From assembly GCF_010671725.1 (NCBI RefSeq), contig NZ_JAAHBU010000047.1, positions 1 to 39,233 of the forward strand: 39,233 bases of DNA, given 5' to 3'. A model generated the notes under the pieces. The model saw only the letters and a list, made by a program, of their open reading frames with translations. It had not been told where the DNA came from and made no database searches. The DNA is from Pseudomonas brassicae (GTDB lineage Bacteria > Pseudomonadota > Gammaproteobacteria > Pseudomonadales > Pseudomonadaceae). The translations under genes were made by a program, and so were the position numbers. The stretch's first letter is position 1. Each line of letters begins with the position of its first letter. Below, in pieces: positions 27,155-35,045 of the stretch.

Positions 27155-29569
27155 ATGATACCCATGCAACGACCGCACGCCGCCCTGGCGTTGGCAATTC
27201 ATCTGGCGCTGGGCGTCGGCGTCGCGTGGCCGGCGCTCGCAATGGCGGCTGAAAACAGCGCCAGTCAGGTCCGTGCCTATGCCATCGCACCGGGTACGTT
27301 GACCGAAACCCTGGGGCACTTTGCAGGCGCGTCACAGGTTGCCCTGTCGTTCGATGCGGCGCTGACCCAGGGGCAGCAGTCGCCCGGCTTGCAAGGGCAC
27401 TACAGCGTCGACAGCGGCTTTGCCGCGCTGCTCGCCGGCAGTGGCCTGCAGGCAGTCAGGCAGCCCAGTGGCGTGTACCTGCTGATGGCCCGGGTGGGCG
27501 ACGCGGACACGCTGCAACTGGAGGCGACCAGCGTTACCGGGCTGGCCTCCAGTGTGACCACCGAGGACACCGGGTCTTACACCACATCGATGGCGACCCT
27601 CGGCAAGTCACCCATGTCGCTCAAGCAAACCCCGCAGACGGTCAGTGTGACCACCCGCCAGCGCATGGACGACCAGAACCTCACGACCTTGTCGGATGTG
27701 ATGGACCAGACCACCGGGATCACCATGTTCCAGGGCTCTATGAGTGCATCCCGCTACTTGTCACGTGGCTTTGAAGTGACCAGCTTCAGGGTCGATGGCA
27801 GTGCCCCGGTGACGTCTGCGGCGTTTGCCTGGAACGACCTGGACATGGCGATCTTCGACCGCGTCGAGGTGCTGCGGGGTTCGGACGCATTGTTCTCGGG
27901 CAATGGCGAGCCGGGCGGCAGTATCAACCTGGTGCGCAAGCGCCCCACCGCCGACCCCAGGTTCAGCATCACCAGCTCCGTCGGCAGTTGGCAGAACTAC
28001 CGCACCGAGCTGGATGTGAGCGGCCCGCTGGGTTTTGACGGCAAGCTGCGTGGGCGCTCGGTGATCGTCTACCAGGACAAGAACTCCTTCTATGACAAGG
28101 CCGACGCTGAACGCAAGCTGTTCTATGGCGTGCTGGAAGCCGACCTGAGCGACGACACCACCTTGCTGGTGGGCATGACCAATGATCATGCGGACGCCTC
28201 CGACCAGTCCTATGGCCTGCCGCGATACAGCAACGGCAACGACCTCAAGCTGCCGCGCAGCACCTACCTTGCGGGTGCCCATGACTACTTCAACCGTGTG
28301 GGCCAGTCGTACTTTTTGCGCGTTGACCACGCCCTCAACGAGGACTGGTCCGCCACGCTGGACACCCTGTATGCGCAGACCACCAGCGATCGCAGCTACT
28401 ACAACTTCGCCGGTGAGGTAGACCCGTCTACCGGAGCGGGTGTGAGTTCGCGCTGGTGGGGGGCGAAGGCACAGAAGCGGGACATGTCGGTTGATGTGAA
28501 CATCAAGGGCGGCGGTGATGTGCTTGGCCATCGCAATGATCTGCTGCTGGGCTGGAGCTGGCAGAAGTCTGCAGCACCCACCGAACTGAGCCGCGATGGC
28601 GTAGCCCATGCCATCGACAATATCTTTGCCTTCGATCCGGATGACTTTCCTTCCTACAAGCAGAACGCCTCGGTGTACCTGAACGACCATACCGACGTCG
28701 AGCAGAACGGCCTTTACGCTTCGTGGCGGGTGCAGTTGAGCGACCCGATGCACGTCATCCTGGGTGGGCGCTACAGCAACTACAAGTACAGCTACACCAC
28801 GACCACCGTCGGCAACCCCACTGTAGTCACACCTTACGAGGACAATGACGTCGTCACCCCCTTCGTGGGCCTGACCTACGACCTGACGCCGGACTGGACC
28901 GCTTACGCCAGTGTGTCGGAGATCTACAAGTCCCAGGCCAACTACCGCAAGGCGCCAAGCCCGGGCTCGCCGCTGGAACCTATCACCGGCGTCAGCCACG
29001 AGGTGGGGGTGAAAGGCGAGTTGATGGAGGGCAGGTTCAACACCTACGCGGCGCTGTACTACGTGAAGCGTGACGGCGAAGGGGTGCGTGATGGGCTGGT
29101 GGTGAACAACTGCTGCTATCGCGATGATGGTCAGGTGGTGTCCAAGGGCGTGGACTTTGAAGTCAGCGGCGAGCTGCTGGCGCGGCTCAACGGCACCTTC
29201 GGCTACACCTACAACCACAATGAAAACAAGGTGAGTGGCACCGCTTACAACACGCTGACGCCCAAGCACCTGGCCAAGTTGTTTGCCTCTTATCAACTGC
29301 CGGGCCGCTGGTCGGACTTCAAGGTGGGCGGTGGGGTGACGGCGCAGAGCGCAACCTTTGTCAGCTACGCGCCGACCGACTTCAAGCAGGCCGGGTACGC
29401 CATCTGGAATGGTTTTGCCGAGTACCAGGTCAATGCGCACTGGAGCGTGGCGATGAACGCGAACAACGTGTTCGACAAGAAGTACTACTCCACCGTGGGG
29501 TATTCGGATTACGGCAACTTCTATGGCGAGCCGAAGAACTTCACCGTGACGCTGCGGGGCAGCTACTAG
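27155..29569 (+). CDS. TonB-dependent siderophore transducer with STN domain (FpvA/FecA type)
   Basis: An 804-residue outer-membrane receptor that both imports a ferric siderophore and signals. The signal peptide (ALALAIHLALGVGVAWPALAMA) precedes an STN domain (YAIAPGTLTETLGHFAGASQ, LQGHYSVDSGFAALLAGSGL, GVYLL). The plug follows (KQTPQTVSVTTRQRMDDQNL, FDRVEVLRGSDALFSGNGEPGGSINLVRKRP), then the barrel, ending TLRGSY. The STN domain meets FecR in the periplasm. ATG 27155 has GGAGGG five bases upstream; an upstream ATG at 27134 is less likely. The 98-bp gap from fecR should contain the sigma-dependent promoter. Hydroxamate-type siderophores are common for this subfamily; the ligand is not determinable. 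Confidence 0.93.
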   Translation: MIPMQRPHAALALAIHLALGVGVAWPALAMAAENSASQVRAYAIAPGTLTETLGHFAGASQVALSFDAALTQGQQSPGLQGHYSVDSGFAALLAGSGLQAVRQPSGVYLLMARVGDADTLQLEATSVTGLASSVTTEDTGSYTTSMATLGKSPMSLKQTPQTVSVTTRQRMDDQNLTTLSDVMDQTTGITMFQGSMSASRYLSRGFEVTSFRVDGSAPVTSAAFAWNDLDMAIFDRVEVLRGSDALFSGNGEPGGSINLVRKRPTADPRFSITSSVGSWQNYRTELDVSGPLGFDGKLRGRSVIVYQDKNSFYDKADAERKLFYGVLEADLSDDTTLLVGMTNDHADASDQSYGLPRYSNGNDLKLPRSTYLAGAHDYFNRVGQSYFLRVDHALNEDWSATLDTLYAQTTSDRSYYNFAGEVDPSTGAGVSSRWWGAKAQKRDMSVDVNIKGGGDVLGHRNDLLLGWSWQKSAAPTELSRDGVAHAIDNIFAFDPDDFPSYKQNASVYLNDHTDVEQNGLYASWRVQLSDPMHVILGGRYSNYKYSYTTTTVGNPTVVTPYEDNDVVTPFVGLTYDLTPDWTAYASVSEIYKSQANYRKAPSPGSPLEPITGVSHEVGVKGELMEGRFNTYAALYYVKRDGEGVRDGLVVNNCCYRDDGQVVSKGVDFEVSGELLARLNGTFGYTYNHNENKVSGTAYNTLTPKHLAKLFASYQLPGRWSDFKVGGGVTAQSATFVSYAPTDFKQAGYAIWNGFAEYQVNAHWSVAMNANNVFDKKYYSTVGYSDYGNFYGEPKNFTVTLRGSY

Positions 29570-29609
29570 GTCGGTGTGCTTGAACGTGGTGATATCATGT
29601 CGCCATATT

Positions 29610-29640
29610 GCCGCCCCGCCACTGGCGGGGCGGCACTTTT
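29610..29640 (+). terminator. Terminator after the transducer gene
   Basis: GCCGCCCCGCCA and TGGCGGGGCGGC form a perfect stem with almost no loop, then ACTTTTAT. It sits 40 bp after the receptor stop. The T-run is interrupted. Confidence 0.7.
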
Positions 29641-29667
29641 ATCTGTTTACAAAGGACGCAAGCAGAC

Positions 29668-30552
29668 ATGCAGCCATCTTCCACTACGTCACCCTCAACC
29701 ACCGGAGAACTGATCGCGACCTTTCGCCATCGCAAGGGGGCGCTGATCTTCTGTTTGGCGTTTGCCGCCGTGTTGCTGGGCGTCGCCGTTTTTGTCCTGT
29801 ACCTGGGCACGATCCTGTTGCCGGGCAATGAAGCGCCCGTGGGCCGCCATGCCACCCCGGGCCAGAGCGACCGCTTCATCATCTACGGCACCAGCGTAAT
29901 GCTGGCCGTGTGTGCGCTGGGCGTGCTGAGTATGTATGCCTGGCAAAAGAAGCTGCGCCGTTACAGCTACGACGTCTATGAGCATGGCATCGCTCGTATC
30001 AGCACAAGCCTGCGTGAATACACACCGTTTGTGGAAATCGAAGACCTGTACCTGTTTGGCTCAGGGCAAGCGTCAGCGGCGGGCCTGATCACTAACGTGG
30101 CTTACCGGCGCACTGCGGCAGAGCCGTTTCACCGTGTGTACGAGTCGCTCAAGGATTTTTACGACTTTGAGGAACTGGTGCGTGAGCTGCACGTGCGTGC
30201 ACGCTTGCCTGGGGTGCTGGATACACTGGAGTCGGGTGGGGCCGTGACGTTCAACTACATCAGTACAAGCCAGGTGTGGACCAAGTTTTTCACTGGCAAC
30301 TTCCTCCAGATCACCACGGCGCCGATTGTTGTGACCCGCGACGCGCTGCAGGTCCAGGGGCGCAGGCTGGCGATGTCGACGTTGCGCACGGTGGACCTCA
30401 GCGCCAGGACGGAAAAGGTCGTTGTCAAGGACGAGACTGGCAGGGTGGCATTTTCGACGATAGCCACCGGTATTCTGAGCCACGACCTGTTCCTCACGAC
30501 ACTCGATGCGCTGCTGGGCGCGCAGGCAGAGCAGCGCGAGCAGGTTGCTTAG
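29668..30552 (+). CDS. Membrane protein of unknown function (DUF6585-like)
   Basis: A 294-residue protein. A soluble N-tail is followed by two membrane helices (ALIFCLAFAAVLLGVAVFVLYLG and IIYGTSVMLAVCALGVLSMYA), then a cytoplasmic C-terminal domain of some 190 residues. That domain has repeated PH-like beta strands (YSYDVYEHGIARISTSLREY, VEIEDLYLFGSG, FNYISTSQVWTKFFTGNFLQ, TTAPIVVTRDALQVQGRRLA). The layout fits DUF6585-type membrane proteins, though I hold this loosely. AAGGA precedes ATG 29668 by about 11 bases. Intact. No neighbour points to a role. Confidence 0.75.
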   Translation: MQPSSTTSPSTTGELIATFRHRKGALIFCLAFAAVLLGVAVFVLYLGTILLPGNEAPVGRHATPGQSDRFIIYGTSVMLAVCALGVLSMYAWQKKLRRYSYDVYEHGIARISTSLREYTPFVEIEDLYLFGSGQASAAGLITNVAYRRTAAEPFHRVYESLKDFYDFEELVRELHVRARLPGVLDTLESGGAVTFNYISTSQVWTKFFTGNFLQITTAPIVVTRDALQVQGRRLAMSTLRTVDLSARTEKVVVKDETGRVAFSTIATGILSHDLFLTTLDALLGAQAEQREQVA

Positions 30553-30613
30553 GCAGGCCTTGTGGGGCTGCTTGAGGGTGGCGCAGGCCCTTGATGGCTA
30601 GCAGACTGTCATG

Positions 30614-31111
30614 TCATTGCTTTACGCGGCTGTCGAACGGCTCGAAGTCGCGCTCGGTAAACGCCTCTGTCAGTACATTCGAACTGCACAGCCATTCGAT
30701 GGCTTCCACCAGCCCGTTGCCTGCCACAAGTGCCGCTTCGCTGTGGCGCGGCAGCACATAGATGCGCTCCGGGTCGCTGGGGTGAATGATGAGTTCGTCG
30801 CCGTCGTAGGTGTCGCCGATGATGATGCACTGCAAGGCCTTTTCCTTGGGCATCAGGTCCTTGTCGTCGTCCCAGAACCAGTACTGGTTGATGCGCTCAA
30901 GCCACTGCGCCTGGCTGTTTTCGCCGTGCAGCAGTTGATGGGGCGGGTAGATGCGCACGTACACGCCGCCCAAAATGCCCTCGCCAAACTGCGTGACGTA
31001 TTCGCGGTAACCGGTAGGGAAGCCAGTGCCCAGCACGGCTTGCGCCTGGTCGACCTCGGCGTTGGTGGACAGCACCAGTGGGCCACCGGCGACAGTGATG
31101 TGTTCAAACAT
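30614..31111 (-). CDS. SMI1/KNR4 (SUKH) family protein, possible immunity protein
   Basis: The 165-residue product from ATG 31111 (MFEHITVAGGPLVLSTNAEV) carries SUKH-type features: VDQAQAVLGTGFPTGYREYVTQFGEGILGG with the conserved 'P-x-x-Y-x-x-x-x-x-x-x-G-G' pattern, and strand-rich ALQCIIIGDTYDGDELIIHP and YVLPRHSEA. SUKH proteins are often immunity proteins of polymorphic or contact-dependent toxins. No toxin is adjacent, so this would be an orphan. An AAGGA lies in the leader. Divergent from the DUF2314/ankyrin gene with a 181-bp gap. Confidence 0.75.
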   Translation of the reverse strand: MFEHITVAGGPLVLSTNAEVDQAQAVLGTGFPTGYREYVTQFGEGILGGVYVRIYPPHQLLHGENSQAQWLERINQYWFWDDDKDLMPKEKALQCIIIGDTYDGDELIIHPSDPERIYVLPRHSEAALVAGNGLVEAIEWLCSSNVLTEAFTERDFEPFDSRVKQ

Positions 31112-31292
31112 GGGGCGTGTCCTTGTGCGTGTTATCCATGGGGCATGGTTTTTAGCGTAACGGGCGGTTGGCGGCAAGGCTGCCACGTACGACAGAGCAG
31201 CGTATCCTGCGTGCTTCTGTGAGTGGCAGCACAGGGCTGCCCGTGCTCTGGCTTGAGCATCTGAATAAACCAAGCGATGGAACGATTTACCT

Positions 31293-32120
31293 ATGACCGA
31301 ACAGATCATCTACAGCGTTGAAGGCGAGAGCGACGCGTTCAAGGCCGCCGTGGCCGGTGCCCAGGCGACGTTCAAGTATTTCTGGCGGGAGCTGTCGTGG
31401 GAGGCACGCAGGATCGTCAAGGGCCTGGACATGGCCGCGGTCAAGATGTCCTTCCCCATCGAGAGCGACGACCCCGCGGTACCCGGCGTCGAGAACATGT
31501 GGGTGAGTGACATCGAGTTCGACGGGCAGTCCATCACTGGCGTGCTGATGAATGAGCCAAGCTGGGCGACCTCGTTCAAGGCGTGGGAGCCTGTGACGCT
31601 GCCGTTGTCCTTGCTCAACGACTGGATGTACGTGCGCCAGGGCCATGTATACGGTGGCTTCACGGTCGATGCGATACGCGCCGACATGGCCGAAGACGAG
31701 CGCCAGGAACACGACGAGGCCTGGGGCCTGGACTTCGGCGAGCCGGGTTGCGTCGAAGTGGTGCCGGCGGCAGAAGGCCAACAGCCCTGGCTGCTGTCGC
31801 GTACGTTGGGCACTGCGCAAGACCAGCAGACGCTGGCGTTGCTGGAGTGTACCGAGCACCCGATGGCCGTGAACATGCGCGACAAGATCGAGGAAGGCGT
31901 GAGCGCACAGCCGCAGGTGGTCCGAGACCCGGATGACGAGGGGTGGTTGATGCTGCACCGCGAGGTGCTGGCGGGCAATTACACGGTGGTTGATGCGCTG
32001 TTGCGCCACGGTGCGGACCCGTTGGTACCCAACGGCAACGGCCAGACTTCGTTGGAGTTGGCACGTATTGCCGGCTGGCCGCGGATTCTGGAGTTGCTGG
32101 AGGGGAAGCGCTCCAACTAG
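31293..32120 (+). CDS. DUF2314 / ankyrin-repeat protein
   Basis: The 275-residue protein starts MTEQIIYSVEGESDAFKAAV. Its first half is a DUF2314-like domain (ATFKYFWRELSWEARRIVKGLDMAAVKMSF, VENMWVSDIEFDGQSITGVL, VTLPLSLLNDWMYVRQGHVYGGFT). The C-terminus has one or two ankyrin repeats (GWLMLHREVLAGNYTVVDALLRHGADPLVPNGNGQTSLELARIAGWPRI). DUF2314 and ankyrin modules also turn up among predicted immunity proteins, so with the SUKH gene it may form an orphan immunity locus; this is inference. Intact. No signal peptide. Confidence 0.82.
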   Translation: MTEQIIYSVEGESDAFKAAVAGAQATFKYFWRELSWEARRIVKGLDMAAVKMSFPIESDDPAVPGVENMWVSDIEFDGQSITGVLMNEPSWATSFKAWEPVTLPLSLLNDWMYVRQGHVYGGFTVDAIRADMAEDERQEHDEAWGLDFGEPGCVEVVPAAEGQQPWLLSRTLGTAQDQQTLALLECTEHPMAVNMRDKIEEGVSAQPQVVRDPDDEGWLMLHREVLAGNYTVVDALLRHGADPLVPNGNGQTSLELARIAGWPRILELLEGKRSN

Positions 32121-32395
32121 CTGTGCCTGGGCGAAGGAGAAAGCATTGACGGGATTGTACAACGTTTCGTACTATGTGCCGGTCGCCCATGAAACCGGTG
32201 ACATGCTTCTGTGCCTTTTTGAGATGCCGTACAGGTGTCGTGGCCCAGATTGCGGTTACACATCACAGGTTCGCCCGAGCGTTCAAGGACGCGGGGCATA
32301 ACCATTTGCTACCTCCCCCCCATAGCCGCCTGCTGTGCTTGCGCCTTGAGGGGGGAACAAACCTGGTCTGGGCTGTGCCCAGAGAGGATTACTAA

Positions 32396-32668
32396 ATGCA
32401 CGTACTGACTTTTAGCCAGGCTCGCGCCGATCTGAAGCAGACAATGGATGATGTTTGCCGGGATCATGAACCCGCCATTATCACGCGCCAGCGTGGCGAA
32501 CCTGTCGTGATGCTCTCTCTTGAGGATTACAACGGCATCAACGAGACCTTGCATCTGCTTGGCTCGTCAAAGAACGCCGCACGCTTGCGCTCATCCATTG
32601 CTCAGCTCCAGGCCGGCAAAGCCGTAACCAAGGAATTGGCAACCAATGAGCAAAGCCAAACAAAGTAA
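32396..32668 (+). CDS. yefM: Antitoxin YefM
   Basis: A 90-residue Phd/YefM antitoxin: MHVLTFSQARADLKQTMDDVCRDHEPAIIT then RQRGEPVVMLSLEDYNGINETLHLL, ending in a disordered toxin-binding tail. It binds YoeB and represses the operon. GAGAGGA lies 8 bases before ATG. It overlaps yoeB by 23 bp. The 275 bp upstream hold no gene; the promoter is probably in the 32300-32395 stretch. Confidence 0.95.
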   Translation: MHVLTFSQARADLKQTMDDVCRDHEPAIITRQRGEPVVMLSLEDYNGINETLHLLGSSKNAARLRSSIAQLQAGKAVTKELATNEQSQTK

Positions 32669-32951
32669 CAAAGACGACGCCCGCACCCTCGCAGGGTTGA
32701 AATTTACGGGTGAAGCATGGGAAGACTACTGCCACTGGCAGCAGGCCGATGCCAAAGTCCTGGCCAACATCAACTCGCTGATCTCCCAGTGTCGCCGCAC
32801 ACCCTTCAGCGGAACAGGCAAGCCAGAGGCCCTCAAGGGCGATCTGTCTGGTTACTGGTCCCGTCGCATTACCAAAGAACACCGCCTGGTCTACTTCTTC
32901 GAGGCCAACGTTCTCACCATCCTGCAGTGCCGCTTTCACTATGACGACTGA
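32646..32951 (+). CDS. yoeB: mRNA-interferase toxin YoeB
   Basis: A 101-residue RelE-fold endoribonuclease that cuts mRNA in the ribosome A site. The core FTGEAWEDYCHWQQADAKVLANINSLI, GKPEALKGDLSGYWSRRITKEHRLVY and the C-terminal CRFHYDD hold the catalytic Glu, Arg, His and Tyr of the family. It is about 16 residues longer at the N-terminus than E. coli YoeB (84 aa); a later start would need a non-ATG codon. It forms a complete type II pair with YefM. Confidence 0.95.
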   Translation: MSKAKQSNKDDARTLAGLKFTGEAWEDYCHWQQADAKVLANINSLISQCRRTPFSGTGKPEALKGDLSGYWSRRITKEHRLVYFFEANVLTILQCRFHYDD

Positions 32952-33180
32952 GTTGTTGCGCCGCGTTGTGTGCGCAGCCCGTGGGCAGATGCGTCTGTAG
33001 GACTGTAATATGCGGACTGATTTGCTTGGACGGTGCGCCTTGCCGGTGTGAGGGTGGGCAGTTAGGCTCTGGCGGTCGCTGCTCATCAGCGATCGGGTTT
33101 GTCGCCCGTTACAAGTTACAAGCAGCGCTCATGAATACCTTCATGGCGGCTGTGCGCGGGAGGCCTCGTGCCTGCCGGGT

Positions 33181-33447
33181 TTGTCTCTTGTCCTGGTCGA
33201 CCAACCTGCGTACAGCTGCCACCCAACTTTCACAGGGCGAGCGGGTATCGATGCGCGTGACGCGCTCGTGCAGGCATCGCTATTGCTCGCTGGTATCCAT
33301 GACACCGTTCAACAAGCGTATTCAGGGCCTGGTGATCAGGTCCGGAAAGACCTGTTGTGGGCCTCGCTGCATTCGGCGGACATGGCCAAATGGCTGGTGG
33401 ATGCGGTGATCGATGGCATGGAGAACAGCGCGACGCTCATCGCGTAA
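33181..33447 (+). CDS. DUF3077-like small protein
   Basis: The part from FTGRAGIDARDALVQASLLL, AGIHDTVQQAYSGPGDQVRK, DLLWASLHSADMAKWLVDAV follows the DUF3077 plan of small Pseudomonas proteins (start of '(L)F-T-x-x-A-G', 'DAL-x-x-A-S', C-terminal 'SAxMAKxLVD' helix). It has no ATG in frame; a TTG at 33181 is the best start seen, so the 5' end may be damaged. It stands between yoeB and the minus-strand TA pair. Function unknown. Confidence 0.5.
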   Translation: MSLVLVDQPAYSCHPTFTGRAGIDARDALVQASLLLAGIHDTVQQAYSGPGDQVRKDLLWASLHSADMAKWLVDAVIDGMENSATLIA

Positions 33448-33546
33448 GGGGCGGGCAGGGGCTGGCGGTGTCGGCTCCTGTCACCGAAGTGATAGACGCA
33501 AAGTGCCCCATGGTTGGCTGCTCGAGATGTGCCAAGTGTCGCCGCG

Positions 33547-33873
33547 CTACAGGTCTAGCGACTGGGCGGGAATCCCCAGCGCAGCCGCAATTTTCTCACG
33601 CGTAGCCTTGCGTGGCCGTTCAGCGGCCTCCTGTTGGGCATACGCTGATTGGGAGATGCCTAGTCGCTTGGCCATCTCGGCTTGAGTCAGAGCCAGGTGC
33701 CTGCGCCACGCGGCGATGGCGGTCAGGCCATCTTTCACCATGTACCCAACGACCTCGTTGGGTATCAGATCTTCCTTGGGACGACTGGCAATGTAGTCGG
33801 CATAAGGCAGCACGACGAAGGCTGGGCGGCCATCCGCGCCGTTGATGATCTGTACGTTAATAGGTGTGCTCAT
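33547..33873 (-). CDS. XRE-family antitoxin (HigA/RelB-like partner)
   Basis: A 108-residue protein with a C-terminal helix-turn-helix: AIAAWRRHLALTQAEMAKRLGISQSAYAQQEA then TREKIAAALGIPAQSLDL. The N-terminal segment (VQIINGADGRPAFVVLPYADYIASR) resembles the toxin-binding part of Phd/HigA-like antitoxins. It follows and overlaps its toxin by 17 bp, the toxin-first order of HigBA-type systems. The HTH probably represses the operon. Confidence 0.85.
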   Translation of the reverse strand: MSTPINVQIINGADGRPAFVVLPYADYIASRPKEDLIPNEVVGYMVKDGLTAIAAWRRHLALTQAEMAKRLGISQSAYAQQEAAERPRKATREKIAAALGIPAQSLDL

Positions 33874-34111
33874 CGCGCTTCTTGACCTCCTCGATGTTGA
33901 CGATTTTTACACCACCGTCCCAATCGAACAGGATGCGGTAGTTTCCGACTCGAAGCCTGTAACCGGACTGATGATTGATCAGTGCCTTGATGTTCTGAAC
34001 GTTAGGCATGTGGGCCAGTGCTTGGGCGGCATCGTAGAGCTTTTGCTGATCGGCCTTGTTGATTTTCCTGAGCTGTTTGACTGCCTTGCGCGACCAATTG
34101 ATCGTGTTCAT
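33857..34111 (-). CDS. RelE/ParE-family toxin (HigB-like)
   Basis: An 84-residue RelE-fold protein: MNTINWSRKAVKQLRKINKADQQKLYDAAQAL, then NVQNIKALINHQSGYRLRVGNYRILFDWDGGVKIVNIEEVKKRDEHTY. The segment YRLRVGNYRILF is the family's hallmark, with basic residues for RNA binding, and the C-terminal KRDEHTY matches the RelE-type tail. The start at 34111 was chosen over upstream in-frame codons because of length and family fit. Operon with the XRE antitoxin downstream. Confidence 0.88.
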   Translation of the reverse strand: MNTINWSRKAVKQLRKINKADQQKLYDAAQALAHMPNVQNIKALINHQSGYRLRVGNYRILFDWDGGVKIVNIEEVKKRDEHTY

Positions 34112-34289
34112 GCCTGGCCTGCCTTGATAGGTAATTATAAGTGTTTTATAAGTCTTTTCAAGTCGGCCGTGGGATGCCGACGGTGCTTTGTGGCGCCTTC
34201 GGTTCACGCAGATTCGGCAGTGATACCTTCCGGAAAACGACGCAGCGCCCATTTCATCACCTTTCGGTAGACGTGGGTTCCCCCGCCCC

Positions 34290-34401
34290 TGTGTCAGCCC
34301 AGGGAAGTCATTTCAAGGTGTACCCGAGGAAATGGAAACGAGCTTTCCTGTGGCGCAATGGTAAAAACAGGCATCCATCACATGGAGTTATCCACAGGTG
34401 A
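34290..34401 (+). pseudogene. hicA remnant
   Basis: The plus strand reads SAQGSHFKVYPRKWKRAFLW then RNGKNRHPSHGVIHR. GSHFKVY and NGK..HPSHG match the core of HicA toxins. AGTCATTTCAAGGTGTACC here is repeated as AGCTATTTCAAGGTGTACC in the intact hicA 594 bp downstream. It has no start and an extra stretch in the middle, so it is a degraded duplicate. It overlaps the 3' half of the doubtful minus-strand gene. Confidence 0.55.
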
Positions 34402-34721
34402 AAATCAGTGATTTTCACAGCCAGTTGCGTGGGTTTTAGCTTTTTCAAGTGAGGTCTCTCCAAGCCGATCTTCTTGAAGCCACCCACTGACTCGGTCCAG
34501 TGATCGTCGACGGTCTTGGTGTGGCTCGGGAAGGTCTCAGTGTTGCCCAGCGCCTCGGCCTCGCGCTCGATAGCCTTGTCCTGGATCTTGCCGTCAGTCT
34601 GGCGCAGCCAGTTGCCGTCTACGTAGATCCGCTGCTGCCACATCTGGTCTCCCTTCAACATCTTTGGCAGAACGGGGCCTGCGTTACCATCGCCAGCAGG
34701 CTTGGATTGTCCTTCCTCCAT
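34308..34721 (-). CDS. Hypothetical protein (about 137 aa), possibly truncated
   Basis: From ATG 34721 (GGAAGGA five bases upstream): MEEGQSKPAGDGNAGPVLPK, then MWQQRIYVDGNWLRQTDGKIQDKAIEREAEALGNTETF and DHWTESVGGFKKIGLERPHLKK. The first 90 residues look coding. The end (FHLWITPCDGCLFLPLRHRK) lies opposite the hicA remnant and looks random, so the 3' part was probably replaced. Family not recognised. Confidence 0.35.
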   Translation of the reverse strand: MEEGQSKPAGDGNAGPVLPKMLKGDQMWQQRIYVDGNWLRQTDGKIQDKAIEREAEALGNTETFPSHTKTVDDHWTESVGGFKKIGLERPHLKKLKPTQLAVKITDFHLWITPCDGCLFLPLRHRKARFHFLGYTLK

Positions 34722-34763
34722 TTCATCCTTCCGCACCCCAGGCCCAGAGCTAAAGCGCACTTA

Positions 34764-34803
34764 GTGCAACATTTTTGTTGCATGCGCAACATTACTGTTG
34801 CAC
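34764..34803 (+). promoter_or_regulatory. Double palindromic operator before hicAB
   Basis: Two adjacent 20-bp inverted repeats, GTGCAACATTTTTGTTGCAT and GCGCAACATTACTGTTGCAC, lie 30 bp upstream of hicA. Each has eight-bp arms around a four-bp centre. This is the expected binding pattern of the HicB repressor. Confidence 0.75.
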
Positions 34804-34833
34804 TGTGACTTTGTCGAGACAATAGGACTGCAC

Positions 34834-35016
34834 ATGAAGTACAGCGAGTTTCGACGATGGTTGCGGGCACATGGCGTTACGTTTGTGCCGGCCAAGGGAA
34901 GCTATTTCAAGGTGTACCTGGGCAACCGACAAACGATTTTCCCAGACCATGGCGCCAAGGAAATCAGCGAAGGCTTGAGGAAAAAAATCATCAAAGACCT
35001 GGGCCTCAGTGATTGA
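34834..35016 (+). CDS. hicA: HicA-type toxin, His-to-Tyr at the catalytic position
   Basis: A 60-residue dsRBD-fold mRNA interferase of the HicA family: MKYSEFRRWLRAHGVTFVPAKGS, FPDHGAKEISEGLRKKIIKDLGL. In this family the active-site histidine lies in a G-S-(N)-H motif; here the motif reads AKGSYFKVY, with Tyr in its place. The remnant 594 bp upstream still has GSHFKVY, so the change is probably a two-base CA-to-TA type substitution here (AGTCAT versus AGCTAT). The toxin may be inactive. Operon with hicB; ATG 34834 follows the operator pair. Confidence 0.88.
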   Translation: MKYSEFRRWLRAHGVTFVPAKGSYFKVYLGNRQTIFPDHGAKEISEGLRKKIIKDLGLSD

Positions 35017-35045
35017 AATTGAGCCCTGTGGGAGGCTTGAAGGCC

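Noticed and set aside
27761..29440. 559-codon minus-strand frame opposite the transducer gene
   Set aside because: Antisense shadow; no recognisable domain and strongly biased composition.
32952..33180. 147-codon plus-strand frame running over 32966-33409
   Set aside because: It conflicts in frame with the DUF3077-like reading, which has recognisable sequence; no ribosome-binding site.
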